NCBI GenBank assembly: GCA_000827265.1
Contig: KN834784.1
Location: 70,805-105,760 of the forward strand
Source: Collybiopsis luxurians FD-317 M1
Taxonomy: Eukaryota; Basidiomycota; Agaricomycetes; Agaricales; Omphalotaceae
Direction of reading: 5' to 3'
Length of the DNA: 34,956 nt
The notes beneath the pieces were generated by a model. It had not been told where the DNA came from. It saw only the letters and a program-made list of their open reading frames with translations, and did not search any database. Positions 10,153 to 21,472 of this stretch are shown here, in pieces (positions within the stretch are counted from its first letter, which is position 1; each line of letters opens with the position of its first letter). Position numbers and translations under genes: made by a program.

Positions 10153-11245
10153 GAGGGATTCTGAGCTGGTCAAGGAGCTTGAGAAACTTCACCTGTTCTC
10201 ATGGGAAGGACAGCTCATATGGTTCATAATATTCTGTGTCGTCTCTCAGGGCTACACTATAGCAGTTGTCCATGTAGCAACAGATCAGGAGAATATGGAG
10301 TACGAAGATCACAATCCACATGACTAAACCCATCACAGATGCCCAGCTTCTCGGCAAACTGCTATTCCCAAAACACACTCATCTGTCAACACTCCTCTGA
10401 ATTCACTTCTCATCCCATTCTCCAGACTTTTCCTCCTCTCTCATGGGCATTCTGAATGTTACAACCTGTTTAATCTGCCATAGGGGGTGCATTGGGATCA
10501 GTCAGAATGCACTAGCAATGTCAGATTTTCAGAAGACAAGTTTCTTCTCTGGGTTAGCACAAGAAAAAGAAAGAAGAAGTGGGATAAAAGTGCATAGATC
10601 ATCCATCCTCGCTCCCTTGGTCTGCACCTTATCCACCATATTGTTTTGGCAGAATGGTCCAGCGGACTGGTGAGCCACTAGATGGAGTTTTTCAGAGTGC
10701 AGTTTGGGGACAGCGATGACTGGGGTGGAGTACATGCCAGGTAGGAGATCTGGGCCAAATGCTGGTGAGTGCCTCCCTAGCACTATCTCCTTCTCGCACT
10801 GCTCATCTACAAAATTCCTCTCTCTATCTGAATGCAATGGGGCCCAGGTGTTATCCCATGTATCAGGGAATGATGGGTCTGGTCTGGTCATTGCCCACAG
10901 CCAGAACCTTTCACATAGGACAGTTATTACAGACATGACAAATGGAGGGTTAGGGTGGTCTGTGAGGAGTGCCTGCAATTCCTCCTGCTTGATTGGTGTA
11001 TCAATGCTGAACAAGTGAGTGTTCAATTGAATAGTTTCCCAAGTGACACTATTGAACTCTTCTGCAGGTGGACATGAAAGCAGTTCATTGACTTCTGTGA
11101 ATCCAGCGGTTCTACTGTAGACAACATGCTCCCCTCTCTTAACTTCAATTCCTCTCAAATACTTAGGGAGATGGGACTCGACAACCTCCACTCTCTCACC
11201 TTCATCCACTAGACCCAACTCACTCTCTTCCATTGTCTCTAACAA
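10153..11245 (-). pseudogene. DIRS reverse transcriptase, N-terminal part, broken
   Basis: 11245-10529 is an open 238-codon frame containing LLPGMYSTPVIAVPKLHSEK and DQSAGPF-like (HQSAGPFCQNN) motifs characteristic of DIRS-type RT. It is followed by TGA, then SDIASAF, a second TGA and LIPMHPLWQIKQV, the RT motif A region. A further segment near 10330-10160 carries HILLICCYMDNCYSVAL, where YMDN stands at the place of the catalytic YxDD. The last codons before the gypsy insertion (LDQLRIPHD) join in frame to LLKQLW on the other side. The enzyme is inactive through stops and probably through the second Asp change. Confidence 0.75.
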
Positions 11246-11360
11246 CTCCTCCCTGCCTTCCCAAACTTCTATGTAGCCTACTGTGGCCTTCCAGAAGTTG
11301 GATACTCAGAATGGCTTGGATGCTATTTCCCCTTGTCGGTCAGTGGGACTAGCTGTGCAC

Positions 11361-12815
11361 TCAGTTGGAACGCTTTCCCTGCTTTGAGCCTTCTCCTCTC
11401 TTAGACTGACACCTGTCTCTGGTGTGGCCCAACTGTCTGCATATCCTGCAAATGTATCGCCTCTTGCACCCAGAACACTTCCCGTTGTTGTAGTTTCTAC
11501 AAATCTCTTTGCTGATGTCTTTTGCTCTTGAGGATGACTGGGAATTGTTGGACCCTGTATTGAAGTATGTCCTGGATGGAGATATGTAGGCATAACAGAG
11601 GTCGATGCACTCGGGAGCAGTGAACTCATTGGCATAGAGTAAGTCCCTCCTTGCTCCAATGAGTTGTCTAACGGCGCAGTCATACATGATGATGTTCTGG
11701 TGTACAGACTGGGTCAAGTTATCAAACAATCCTTGGACATACTGTTCATATTGGATGATCTCATTCTGTCAAAATGGGAATGCAAATACAATTGTGCAAG
11801 CTGCAGACTGCCATGCTTGTCTCCAGGTGACCTGATCAGTGATTGCCTTGGTAGGTGCAGGTTTGGCAATTGTTGTGAATTCAAATGCTTCTGCAAGACT
11901 GTTAGGGACATTCTGGATGGCAGGTATGGAGTGAAGCAATGTGACCTGGGCAAGAACCTCTCCAAGGTCAATGAACTCATCTCTGAGTACCAACTTCCAG
12001 ATCTTCTTCAGGAGGACTGGTACATTTCCTGCTCACTTGAGACTCTTGATGGAGGCATTGATGTCAGCACTGTAGTTGTCAGTGAGCTCAAGTACCTTCC
12101 TATGCCTAGGGGAGAGGATAGAATCCTGGATGAGTGCTTCAGCTGCCCATGCAAAGAGTGACTCATCCTGCTTAGGTTTCTTTGCCTGCTGCCTCCCTCC
12201 ATCTGCACTGTCTGCATCAGACCCTGACTCTTCGTCTGTCCTGCATCTCCGACAATACAAGAGTGTGGGACTCCTTTCTGCTCTCAAGCCAGGTGCATGT
12301 GCTGGGGGGCTAGTTGCTTGCTCATGCCCATTTCCTCCTCTGGAATGGGCATCTCCAATGGGTATGTTCAGAGGCATTCTAGGAGGCTGACTTTGGTGGG
12401 TTGGCTTGGGTCCATCCAGAAGACTCTGGATGCTGATCCTTCCTGTGATTCCAGGGACTCGACCTCCTCGATGCCCATTCTCTCCAGCAAACTCTTGCTG
12501 CTGTTGTCCTTCATTGGCTGCAGTGGCAAGGTTCCTCTCATGCTCATTGATTTGTCCATACCAAGCTTGGAGCATGGCTTGTGGGTTGTGACAGATGTTG
12601 AATGATGCAAAATAGGATGTGAGGTATTGCAACATTGTTCATTTGGCTGTGTCTGCTCTAATCCTTCCATCCTGATGTTGGTTGAGGATGTGTCTGAGAC
12701 CAGCTGTAACCTGTTGAGATGCCTGTTCTGCGGCCATTCTGACAGGTGGTATAGGAGGGACTTCAATGTTCGGCGGTCCACCTTGTCCTTGGTTTCGGCC
12801 TTGGGCATTGGACAT
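11361..12815 (-). pseudogene. DIRS Gag-like ORF with zinc knuckle, three in-frame TGA
   Basis: One frame runs from an ATG at 12815 (MSNAQGRNQGQGGPPN) to 11361, broken only by TGA at 12639, 12033 and 11769. It contains a Pro-rich N-terminus, a segment with ESLFAWAAEALIQDSILSP typical of Agaricomycete DIRS ORF1, and a C-terminal Cys/His region (ICRNYNNGKCSGCKRR then CRICRQLGHTRDRC). All internal stops are TGA, in keeping with CGA to TGA decay. The normal family role is particle formation and RNA binding. Confidence 0.72.
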
Positions 12816-13384
12816 ATGCCAGGTAGTTGACTTGTAAGATGTTCATGAAGTGAAGAGAATGACAAAATGACTGGAAGGTTAACTATTGAATTGATTTTGA
12901 AGTATGATAAGTACTACTGCAATGGATTAGAGACATACTGCTTGGATTAAACTGACCTCTAATGAATGAATAGGAAACACGGTATGTAGGGACAACAGTA
13001 CATAAGTGAGACACTACTAAGACTTGGAAATGTGAGCATGTGGTGATGAACACGGCACCTCAGCATTTGGTAGTAGGGTCTACCTATGGAGAACATGCCC
13101 TGGTGACAAAGAGGGAGTGCCTTGCTTGGTTTGCATGAAATGGGTACCACTGGGTGGGTGTGACCGTTATTAGCTCACAGGTGAGGGGAGGTGAGAGCAA
13201 CAGGGTCTCACCTTTGCATGCACTGAGCTGCCCTGCTTCGGCCTCAGGAGGGTGGACCTGGGATCCTGTCAGCAAGGTCAACGATCAGTGAGTTAGAGGC
13301 AACCACCAACACTGATGCTCACCTTGGCTCATTAGCCTTTCATAAACAGAGTTTAAGCCCGACATACAAAACCAATCATTAGTT

Positions 13385-13432
13385 ACAGGGTCATTCTACC
13401 TGATGCTGGCATTTGTCAATGTCTGCAATCCA
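13385..13432. repeat. candidate DIRS terminal direct repeat, right copy
   Basis: Direct repeat of 1650-1697, 42 of 48 identical. It sits about 570 bp upstream (on the minus strand) of the gag start and probably belongs to the 5' terminal region. Confidence 0.55.
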
Positions 13433-14176
13433 CTTTGACACATGCGATCTCAGCTGTGTGCCCTGTGCATTGCTAACTTTCTAAGTTTGTATATGTGACC
13501 TGTGTGGTACTTCGAGGAAGTGTTCTTCTCGCATTCATTTGTTTTTCCTAGAAGGGAATACTTAACTTCTATTGAGAGCACTAATCTGTCCAGGTCTTTT
13601 TCTTCCATTTGAATGATTCTCGTAGTTGGGTCAATTATGTCAAAGTAAGCTGCATCTCTAAATGGGATCCCTTTAGTATATAAATCTGCTGGAATACATT
13701 TCAAATGCTAACTGACACTACGCCGAAACTTCAGTTATGCATCATTCACATCAGGTTTCATAATTGCAACACCGGAAATGCTGTATTACTCGGTCGCTAC
13801 ACCTGATCAGTGAGGAAACTAAACCTGTTGTGTGGACTATTTAGTCACACATACTCCGACTGGGTTAACACTAGGCGGGAACTGACTTATCTTCAGCAGT
13901 ATATTTGGTGAAAGTTGTGAAATAAATTATATCATACGTCAGCACAAATTTCATGGAAAATATAGTTTGAGTTTTGTTCAAGAAATTCAGTGGGATGTAA
14001 ACACCATTTCATGGGAAACAAAGATAAATTTACACTTGTGACCTTTGTTCTGTTCCTTGGAATAAAGGGCCCAAGTCATGTTGCATCTTTCCCCCACTCG
14101 ACTACCCAACACAATTGGCATACCTTCATCCAACCAGCCTTTTTGCTTCTCACATATCATAACTCTCAACATCGCA
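13433..14176. other. gene-free stretch
   Basis: This lies between the DIRS-like element and the second small peptide gene. It holds an 84-codon minus-strand frame at 13704-13450 without recognisable motifs. Nothing else is supported. Confidence 0.4.
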
Positions 14177-14329
14177 ATGCACGCGTTGTTCCCCTGCTTG
14201 AGCACTTACTCGCTTGTCTTGTCTAATGACAACGAGTCCTCCCCAAAAAATTTCAATGATAATGGTGCTACTTGCGGCGCTTGTGGTTGGACCAATGCCC
14301 ATGCTCCCAACTGCCCTTTCAAGTCTTGA
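14177..14329 (+). CDS. small peptide precursor-like gene, copy 2 (50 aa)
   Basis: Paralogue of the gene at 66-239. The ATG at 14177 matches that gene's start; about 30 bp of pyrimidine-rich 5' sequence is also similar. The shared block STYSLV is followed by a divergent polar stretch (SNDNESSPK) and then the identical C-terminus CGACGWTNAHAPNCPFKS. Over the last 21 codons the copies differ at five synonymous positions and in the stop (TGA here, TAA there). The 3' flank is also conserved, with a possible intron (CAG|GTATGTG at about 14344, acceptor near 14386). Not recognised as a known family; a secreted or processed peptide is one inference. Confidence 0.6.
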   Translation: MHALFPCLSTYSLVLSNDNESSPKNFNDNGATCGACGWTNAHAPNCPFKS

Positions 14330-15789
14330 ATAGAGAAGTGACAGGTATGTGCCGGTGAATGAATGCCTTGGACTGAGGTTAATCCAGCTTTTTTTTTCAA
14401 GTATCTGCTCACGTCTTTATTCCATCATTATTGTTTTATTTCATCTTTTGGATATCCTGAATATCCTTTTTATGAGTTAGGCCTAGCTTGAAAATTGAAG
14501 GATTTATCAAGTGACGGAGATAGGGAGTGAAAGGAAGAATGGGAGTAGGAAGGAAGAATATATGCTGTAGTTGTCCCTACCGTCCTGCATCTAGTACACT
14601 TTGTTTCTCCCTGCATCACTGACTAAATACGACTATCTTTGAGAATTGAAACATATGGCATCGTAATTTATTTAGTTTTGCTTGCCGTTCCTGCCAAATT
14701 TTACTGGCTCAATATCAAAAACCAGCCAAAGTAAGCTGTAATGGGTTTTGCCGCAAGCCAGGGTTTTTATCAGCGGCATGCTACTTCGAGCAAGTCGGGA
14801 ATGTCGGACCAGCTGATGCTTCACACCTAGCCTCTGTTGTTCATGTATTCACCGCCGTTCGATTTGTAGAACTCGCTGGAATGAGTGAAGAGAGTGTAAT
14901 GCTTAATAAATGAGAGTTTGGGACATTTTTCATTGTGTATTTTCGCTAAGTTCCTCGAAAGAGCTGTGAGTAAATATATGGCATTCCGAGATTGTGTAAC
15001 AGTAAATCACTATTTATTTTTGTCTCTATACAAGTTATCCATGCTTCTAATACAGCCTCTGGAGGTCCAGTGGTGACTCTCAGGCTGGAGCACAGTCGTC
15101 GCTATTGAGAAAAAGGTCAAATGTGGCAGGTTGTTGTATAACAGATTACGAGAAGGCGCTGTACGGTCTAGACTGGCGCCAACTCGGACGAGACCTGCCT
15201 TTTAGTGTCAGTATAGGGAATAATGTCTGCTCGTACTTGTCCTGGTACGAGACATCTCCCTGGACAATAGGTTATTATCCCTCCCTTGTATATTTTAACG
15301 GTGCTTTCCTGTGTAAAGACTACTTACCTTTACTCGTAGTTACTCGGAGGATTTTCTCTTGTTTCTCTTGTAAAGCATGAGAGTTCCGTAGTACTTCTCT
15401 ATGTGTTTAAGTAGGATGTAGCATAGACGTAGAACTCAGAATTCTCTTCGCTCGTTCTCCGCCTGACCGGCCTTCAGCCTGATTTGGACGTGCGAATACC
15501 ACAAGGTGGCGGAGTAACATGTGGGGAAGCCGAAAAGCCGATCAAGCCGATCAATTTATTCTCAATGCTACACAACCGACCACTTTATGCCCTTGAAAAT
15601 CCTTGTTGGCCTCAAAACAAACAATAAAGTTGTGAGCTACTTTATATGACTACTCACAAGTCATTGTAACTAGAATCCGCAGCAAATTGAATACTAAGAG
15701 TACGTTCACCATCGCCACAGACCTGCATAGTTGGTGGGTCACGTGACTTAATGACGGAACCGATAAAGATGATGTGTGTTTGAGGATTG
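14330..15789. other. gene-free stretch
   Basis: The 3'-UTR of the small peptide gene is at the start. A 91-codon frame at 15105-15380 has no start or motif that I trust. No repeat or RNA gene is evident. Confidence 0.45.
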
Positions 15790-15798
15790 CATGTAGAG
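15790..15798. repeat. 9-bp target-site duplication CATGTAGAG, left
   Basis: Exact match to 16811-16819, immediately outside the inverted repeats. Confidence 0.8.
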
Positions 15799-16810
15799 AG
15801 CTTCCCTAGCTCTCCCCCCCACTCCCCAATCACGTGAGCAATCATGTGATGTCCTAAAATGAGTCAATATACTGTTGAACGAAGTTGAAGTCAAACTTCG
15901 CATTCACTAATAAAATATTACATTCTCAGTAGATAAACTACACAATTAACTTAACTACTTGAACCTTGAGTACAGTGAGCTAACAGTGAAGGTTTCACGA
16001 AGTCGCATCCCCTCGGATATGTTTCGGAACATGTTCCGGGCCATGTCACTGCCCATCATTTCCACCTCATCGCCCTCGCTATTCGCTTCCTGATCCTTCC
16101 TGATCCTTCCAGGCTGAACCTCATTGATCCCCGCTGTTCCGGCTTCCCGCCCACTGTTCCCGCCCCCCGCCCATTGTCCTGGCCCCAGCTCGGTCTGGAC
16201 TTATTCCCTCCCCAGTAATAAACATAGTATATGCACATACATAGAATTGTATGAAATGACCTAGTCTGGCAATTTTCCATTTCAATCTGTTCCCTTGAGC
16301 TCGCTGGTCTTCATCTACAGTGTGTAGGTTATATGCAGCCAATAGCTTGTCATTAAGTTATTACACAGTATTGGAGCTAATACATTGTGCAAAGTAGTCA
16401 AAAAATAATAAATACATTGTACATATTTGGGCAAAAGTCCGGACAAGGGGCGGGCACACAGCGGGAGGCGGAAACAGTGGGCGGGAAGCGGAAACTGTGG
16501 GGATCAGTGAGGTTCAGCCTGGAGGGATCAGGAAGCGAATAGCGAGGGCGATGAGGTGGAAATGATGGGCAGTGACATGGCTCGGAACATGTTCCGAACA
16601 TGTTGCGACTTCGCAAAACCTTCCCTGTTTGCTCACTGCACTCAAGACTCAAGTAGTCAAGTTAACTGTGTAGTTTATTTACTGAGAATGTAATATTTTA
16701 TTAGTGAATGTGAAGTTTGACTTCAACTTCGTTCAGCAGTATATTGACGCATTTGGGACATCACATGATTGCTCACGTGATTGGGGAGTGGGGGGAGAGC
16801 TAGGGAAGCT
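15799..16810. mobile_element. Mutator-like foldback element, non-autonomous
   Basis: A 1,012-bp element whose ends are near-perfect inverted repeats starting AGCTTCCCTAGCTCTCCCCC. The left arm runs about 15799-16200 and the right arm about 16425-16810, with a spacer of about 220 bp and no credible ORF. The 9-bp target duplication plus very long terminal inverted repeats fit the Mutator superfamily (8-11 bp duplications). Differences between arms are mostly transitions and a small duplication of CTGATCCTTC in the left arm. A transcript through it would fold into a long hairpin. No transposase is present, so mobility would depend on an element elsewhere. Confidence 0.75.
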
Positions 16811-16819
16811 CATGTAGAG
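16811..16819. repeat. 9-bp target-site duplication CATGTAGAG, right
   Basis: Exact copy of 15790-15798, directly after the terminal GGGAAGCT of the right arm. Confidence 0.8.
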
Positions 16820-18938
16820 TATAAGAAGGTGGTTGGTAGTCGTCGAAGACGAGTCCAGATTCCGTTGGATGAGGACTTTGCTGGCATTCTTTCTTTTCCT
16901 ATCCTTGGTGGAATTGCTGTGTCGTTTGCGAAAAGGAAGATTCTAGGCTGCCGTACTGTTGGTGAACCGCTGAAGCTGTTTGCTTACGCTACGGTGACCA
17001 ATTAAGCAAAAACACAGGGATATACAAGAGACGCGAACTCCCTAGTTTGAATTATGCCCTGCAGGCCGGCAAGTAACCTTATACAAGACTGAGAGTGTCG
17101 CGTACAAAGGTCCAAGTACGGCAAGCCAATCCCGTGGACATGCTCTGACAAACCGCAGCAAAACCGCAGGGTATGATGGATTGGGACAAGAAAACAAGGC
17201 CAGGAGATCTGCGTTGCGGAGCCGGATTCCGCTAGTAAACGGACCGTTGATAAGATAAGATAAACTACTTGCCTCCTTCCGCTCGAATACCTTTCAAATG
17301 ACTTAAGAGTGGGAGTCCGCCTCTTTAACACCTGCCGAAACAGCCCAGGAGTAATCCACTGGACAATAACCTGGCTCAGCATGCCAACGACTCTCTGCAT
17401 TGTCATGCAAGCCCAATGCAAGCCGGAACTCCCGAACATATTGGAACTTGGCTATACGCTTGTTCACGATTTTATACTCACAACTCAAGCTTCTTCACAC
17501 GAAGAGCACAACCCCAGGCTCCTTCCTACTCGAACCGTCCGACCGTTCCGCAAGACAGCGATGTCCGGTTTAACCTAAATATCAAAAACACTGGAACCTC
17601 CCGCGACGGAGACGGTTTGTTCACATTGGGATAAGCGCCGAGATAGACGTTATGTACTCCTGCAGCACCTTCACCCTCATAGACATAAACGTTCAGGGCA
17701 CTTTCGCATGTATTGCTCGATTTTGCTGGATTGCGATTGAAAGATGCGTTGTAATTGTCGCTCCCTAGCCATTGACAATGTCATTCTCCGTATTACCACC
17801 CAGTCTTCTGGCTCCTCCCCGTTCATCATAGTCATATTCCCTATTCTCAGCAACACATTTCTTCTCGTTCGAACGCAAGAAACCCAAACTGCAAAGCCAT
17901 CGCGAAATTCAATACCCCAGCTGATTTCTCAGATACAACATTCACCGACAGGGAAATGTAATTGGTATTAACGAACGAGCACAGTCGATACAACTTCAGC
18001 TGAGGCTGTGCGCAGGGTGTCAATTCCGGTTCAATGAGCGTGTTTAACCGACCAATGCGATTGCTCGTTATTGATATACCTCATGAGGTGAAAGAGGGGT
18101 CGGAGGAAGCCAGTCCACTATGATCAATGCAAAGGATATGTATACGGACAGAACATGCTTCCAAACGTCGACAGCGCAGAATGACATCTGCAACTCACGG
18201 TAAGTTAGGTGCTTGTCTCTTTGGACTTGCTGCCCTGCGCAGTTATACGGGTAAAACGAAGCATGTTGATGGTCGGTCGAATGTAGAAGAGTCCGGTTGC
18301 CTGATGGCTGAGGCTACTCCTTCAAAGCTCAATCAGCAAAGTTTCCTTCTCTGAAGTAGATTTCGATAAGCATTTGGGTAACCGGATCAGTTTAATAGAA
18401 TTTTAGTGATTCTGAAGCACAATTGGAGGATTCGTCGCATCCCTCTACAGCGCTCAAGGATCAAATATAACCCAATAGAGAAAACCTGCGCTCTAACATC
18501 GTCAGAATGTTCGGGAAAGTAGTAATGTCATCTCCGTACTGCTTGGAATTAATGATCGTGATGAAAATTGCAACAATATATGATGCCTTGGCGGTCAAGT
18601 GACGAGATTTCGAATTAATAGATTACTGGGGGTTGCCAGAATTTGGATTTTTATTCTCCAGGGCATTTGCTGTTCTCCGGCTCCGGCATAATGCTTTATC
18701 CGTGATTCGACGCATATTATTAAAGGTCAGGACAGATTGTGAGCTAAGATGTGTATACCTGTCAGATGGACAAAACCGACATTTATTAGCGGAATCAATT
18801 GAATAATGCCGCCCCTGGATTGCTGCACCCTTAAGATGCCATTAACTGGTGTTAGCCCCTCCGCCCAACCACCTCGTCCTCTTTCCCTTGTATTTTCTCC
18901 AAGTGTTAGTCTATACGCATTGGTTTAATCTGACTACG
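16820..18938. other. gene-free stretch upstream of the transporter
   Basis: Only short frames. On the minus strand about 17765-17560 there is a coding-like run (QWLGSDNYNASFNRNP ... NVYVYEGEGAAGV) ending in a stop. It lacks a convincing start or splice partner and I do not recognise it; it may be a gene relic. The transporter promoter should lie at the right end, but I see no clear TATA box. Confidence 0.4.
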
Positions 18939-21472
18939 ATGTCAGATAACAGTAACGAGAAACTGAACGATGAAACTGTTGAAAAGGAGAAGGAGATCAA
19001 TCTAGCAACGTTTCACGAGCAGAAAGCAGGCCGATTGGTGGTAGATCCCAAGTGCGTATTTCTGAGTTTCTCACATTAGGCTTGGCGTTGAGAAAATTTT
19101 CTTTCATGTAGGGAGGCACGAATTGAATTCGGTGAAGCGATTGCTTCCCGGCTCAAACTAAGCAAGGATGGCGCAAAGGTTCTCTGGCCACAGCCCACCG
19201 ATTCGCCACACGACCCGCAAAATTGGAGCACCAGGAAGAAAAATTTACATTTATTAATCATCACACTGGCTGCGATCGTACCAGATTTTGACTCTGCAAT
19301 AGGTCAGTCCGTTATATCACTTTTCACAAATTGTGAAAACTTGGGACCGAGATGACAAACATTCTGACAAACATGCAATAGGCATTGCAGCTGTTTTCCC
19401 TCTTGCGAAAGAATATCATACTTCAACTGGAAATATCAACAATCTGACAGCAAAGTGAGTTTCCTATCGATTATTGCTCTGGCCATCTTGTTCGCCTAGA
19501 TCTGAGCTAGGCCCTTTGGGAGATCTGTGCGACTAACTGATATCGTAGTTGGAGTATATTCCTTCTGGGTTGGGGAGGCATCTTTGCAGTTATAATGATC
19601 CGTCGGTATGGGCGACTTCCTGTTCTGTTTTGGTCCCAGGTGCGGACAGTGGAAACTGTTGACAGCTGCCAGTTGCCAATTTGGTTAACTTAGATTTTTG
19701 CTGTGGCTTTTCTCGTTGGTTGCACATTCGCACCTAACCTCAAGACATTCGCAGGTATGTACACTAATTTAAGCTGTTGTTTCAGTTTCAAGTAACACTG
19801 ACCAACCACAAGCAATGCGCTGCCTTACTGCTTTCTTTGGGTGGGTTTCCTCCATCGAAGTTTTATTCTGTTTTCCTGAGGATCCCCTGATCAGAACTGC
19901 GCCTCAGGTCACTGTAAGTCAACCAATGTTTTCTTTTTTCTTGTTCTTGTTCTTTTTCTTCTGCTGTTTTTTTGTTTTTTTTGTCAGCTGACCCCATCCT
20001 TGTAGGGCCTGTACGTGGTCACTGACTTGTTCCCATTTCACCTGCAAGCTCGAAAGGTGGTTTGGATTCGGTAACAAACCTTAACCAAAGCTAACCGTGT
20101 AACCTAGATTAACACCTGGACTCTCGGCTTTCTCATTTCACCCTATTTGTCTCCATTTGCACTTGGATTCCTAATCGCTCGAGCATCATGGCGATGGGCT
20201 TATGGGACCGCATCCATTTATGGCGCTCTCGTCTGTTTACTGATTGCTTTATTCATGGAGGAAACGTTAGTTCTGCCCTTGCTCATGCTTTAAATGAACT
20301 TTTCATTGATGTCCGTAGAATGTATGATCGAGCAGCCAACCCAATCCCTGAACCGGCAGCCGAGGGTGGACTTCGCTACCGTTTTGAAAGTCTCATCGGC
20401 ATTACCGGCTACAAGATGGCGAAATATCGCGTATCATGGTCAGATGCAATCTTGTCTCCGTTCAGAATAGTATGGCGCCCCCATCTGCTGATGGCCCTTA
20501 TCTTTGAGGTACGTAATTCCCCAAATTCAAGGTTGGGCTACCGTCCTTGAGAATTCTCTGTCTTCCAGGCAGCGCTATTCGGCTTTGGAATTGGAATAAA
20601 TGTCACAAACATTGTATTTCTGGGCTCTCCTCCACCTGAAGGATTTGGGTGGAGTGAATTTGCCATTGCGGGTTCTTATGGGATGCCAATTGTGCGTTTC
20701 TTCTGGGCCTGTTGTCCCTTCCTACAATTTGTCCCTCTAACAGGCCGCGGTGATCCTCGGTGAACTTGTTGGCAGATACAATAACGATTTCATTATGAAC
20801 TCCAGCATTAAGAGGAATAATGGCGTGTTTGAGGCGGAGAGTCGTCTTTGGTATGACATTCGCACACAGCACACGATTACACCTGAAGCTGACATTTAGG
20901 GCTTGTTATCTGGCTCTCCCGCTCAATGTGTGCGGCTTCATCGTTCTAGGCGCTGCATTTGAAAAACATCTCAATCCCGGTGCAATTGTTATGGGATGGG
21001 GTATTTCCGAATTTTCAATTATGATTGGCACGGTTGCTATATGTAAGTACAACTAGATTTTCTGACTACACGACCATCACCAACAAATCTAATTGCAGAT
21101 GCATACTGTAACGATTGCTTCCCAAGACACAGGGTAAATTAATGCGAGTTCGGTTTATAGCTAGATTCAACTGATTAAATAAGGTTTGTAGGGAGAAATT
21201 AGTGCTCTGGTTAACCTTGCAAGAACTCTTGGTGGATTTGCTGTGGCGTATTTCCAGATACCTTGGGCTTTGAAGAACGGTGCCATTCAGGCATTTGGTT
21301 GTGAAGCTGCGTAAGTGCATTCCTCACCTTTTAATAGATGCTTAATTTGACAGTTCGACTCTCCACACTAATATTTTCTTACACATACAGGATAGTTGTT
21401 GGATTATTTTTTCTGTGCATACCGTTAATCCAAATCAAAGGAAGACAGTTTCGGGTGCGCAGCTCAAATTAA
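18939..21472 (+). CDS. MFS transporter, 16 exons, 527 aa
   Basis: Spliced model: 18939-19051, 19112-19302, 19382-19454, 19549-19639, 19694-19754, 19813-19840, 19895-19913, 20006-20056, 20108-20265, 20319-20508, 20569-20691, 20744-20850, 20900-21042, 21099-21133, 21192-21310, 21391-21472. All introns are GT..AG and the sum is 1,584 nt, a whole number of codons. A polar N-terminus (MSDNSNEKLNDE) leads to an SPHDPQNWS motif typical of fungal MFS drug:H+ antiporter-like proteins, then hydrophobic segments; the loop RRYGRLPV matches MFS motif A. The central loop (about residues 260-330) separates two six-helix halves. It probably moves a small molecule across the plasma membrane; the substrate cannot be read. 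The C-terminus is short. Confidence 0.85.

Larger units (their letters stand above)
1650..13432 (-). mobile_element. DIRS-like tyrosine-recombinase retrotransposon, decayed and interrupted
   Basis: Read on the minus strand, the order is gag (12815-11361), reverse transcriptase (11245-10153), then after the inserted gypsy element the rest of RT and RNase H (3776-3015) and a tyrosine recombinase (2841-1897). RT plus a tyrosine recombinase, with no DDE integrase, defines DIRS-type elements. Without the gypsy insertion it would be about 5.4 kb. A 48-bp sequence is present in direct orientation at both ends (42 of 48 identical), consistent with the split direct repeats of some DIRS relatives, though I cannot place the exact ends. 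Every domain carries stops or frameshifts, so it is not autonomous. No methyltransferase domain was seen. Confidence 0.8.

Noticed and set aside
10704..12390. Several plus-strand ORFs over the DIRS gag/RT region
   Set aside because: They are antisense shadows of minus-strand frames with clear Gag, zinc-knuckle and RT motifs.
15105..15380. 91-codon plus-strand ORF
   Set aside because: No ATG context, motif or neighbouring exon; composition not coding-like.
17002..17439. 145-codon minus-strand ORF
   Set aside because: No recognisable motif, no paired splice sites, atypical composition; treated as chance.
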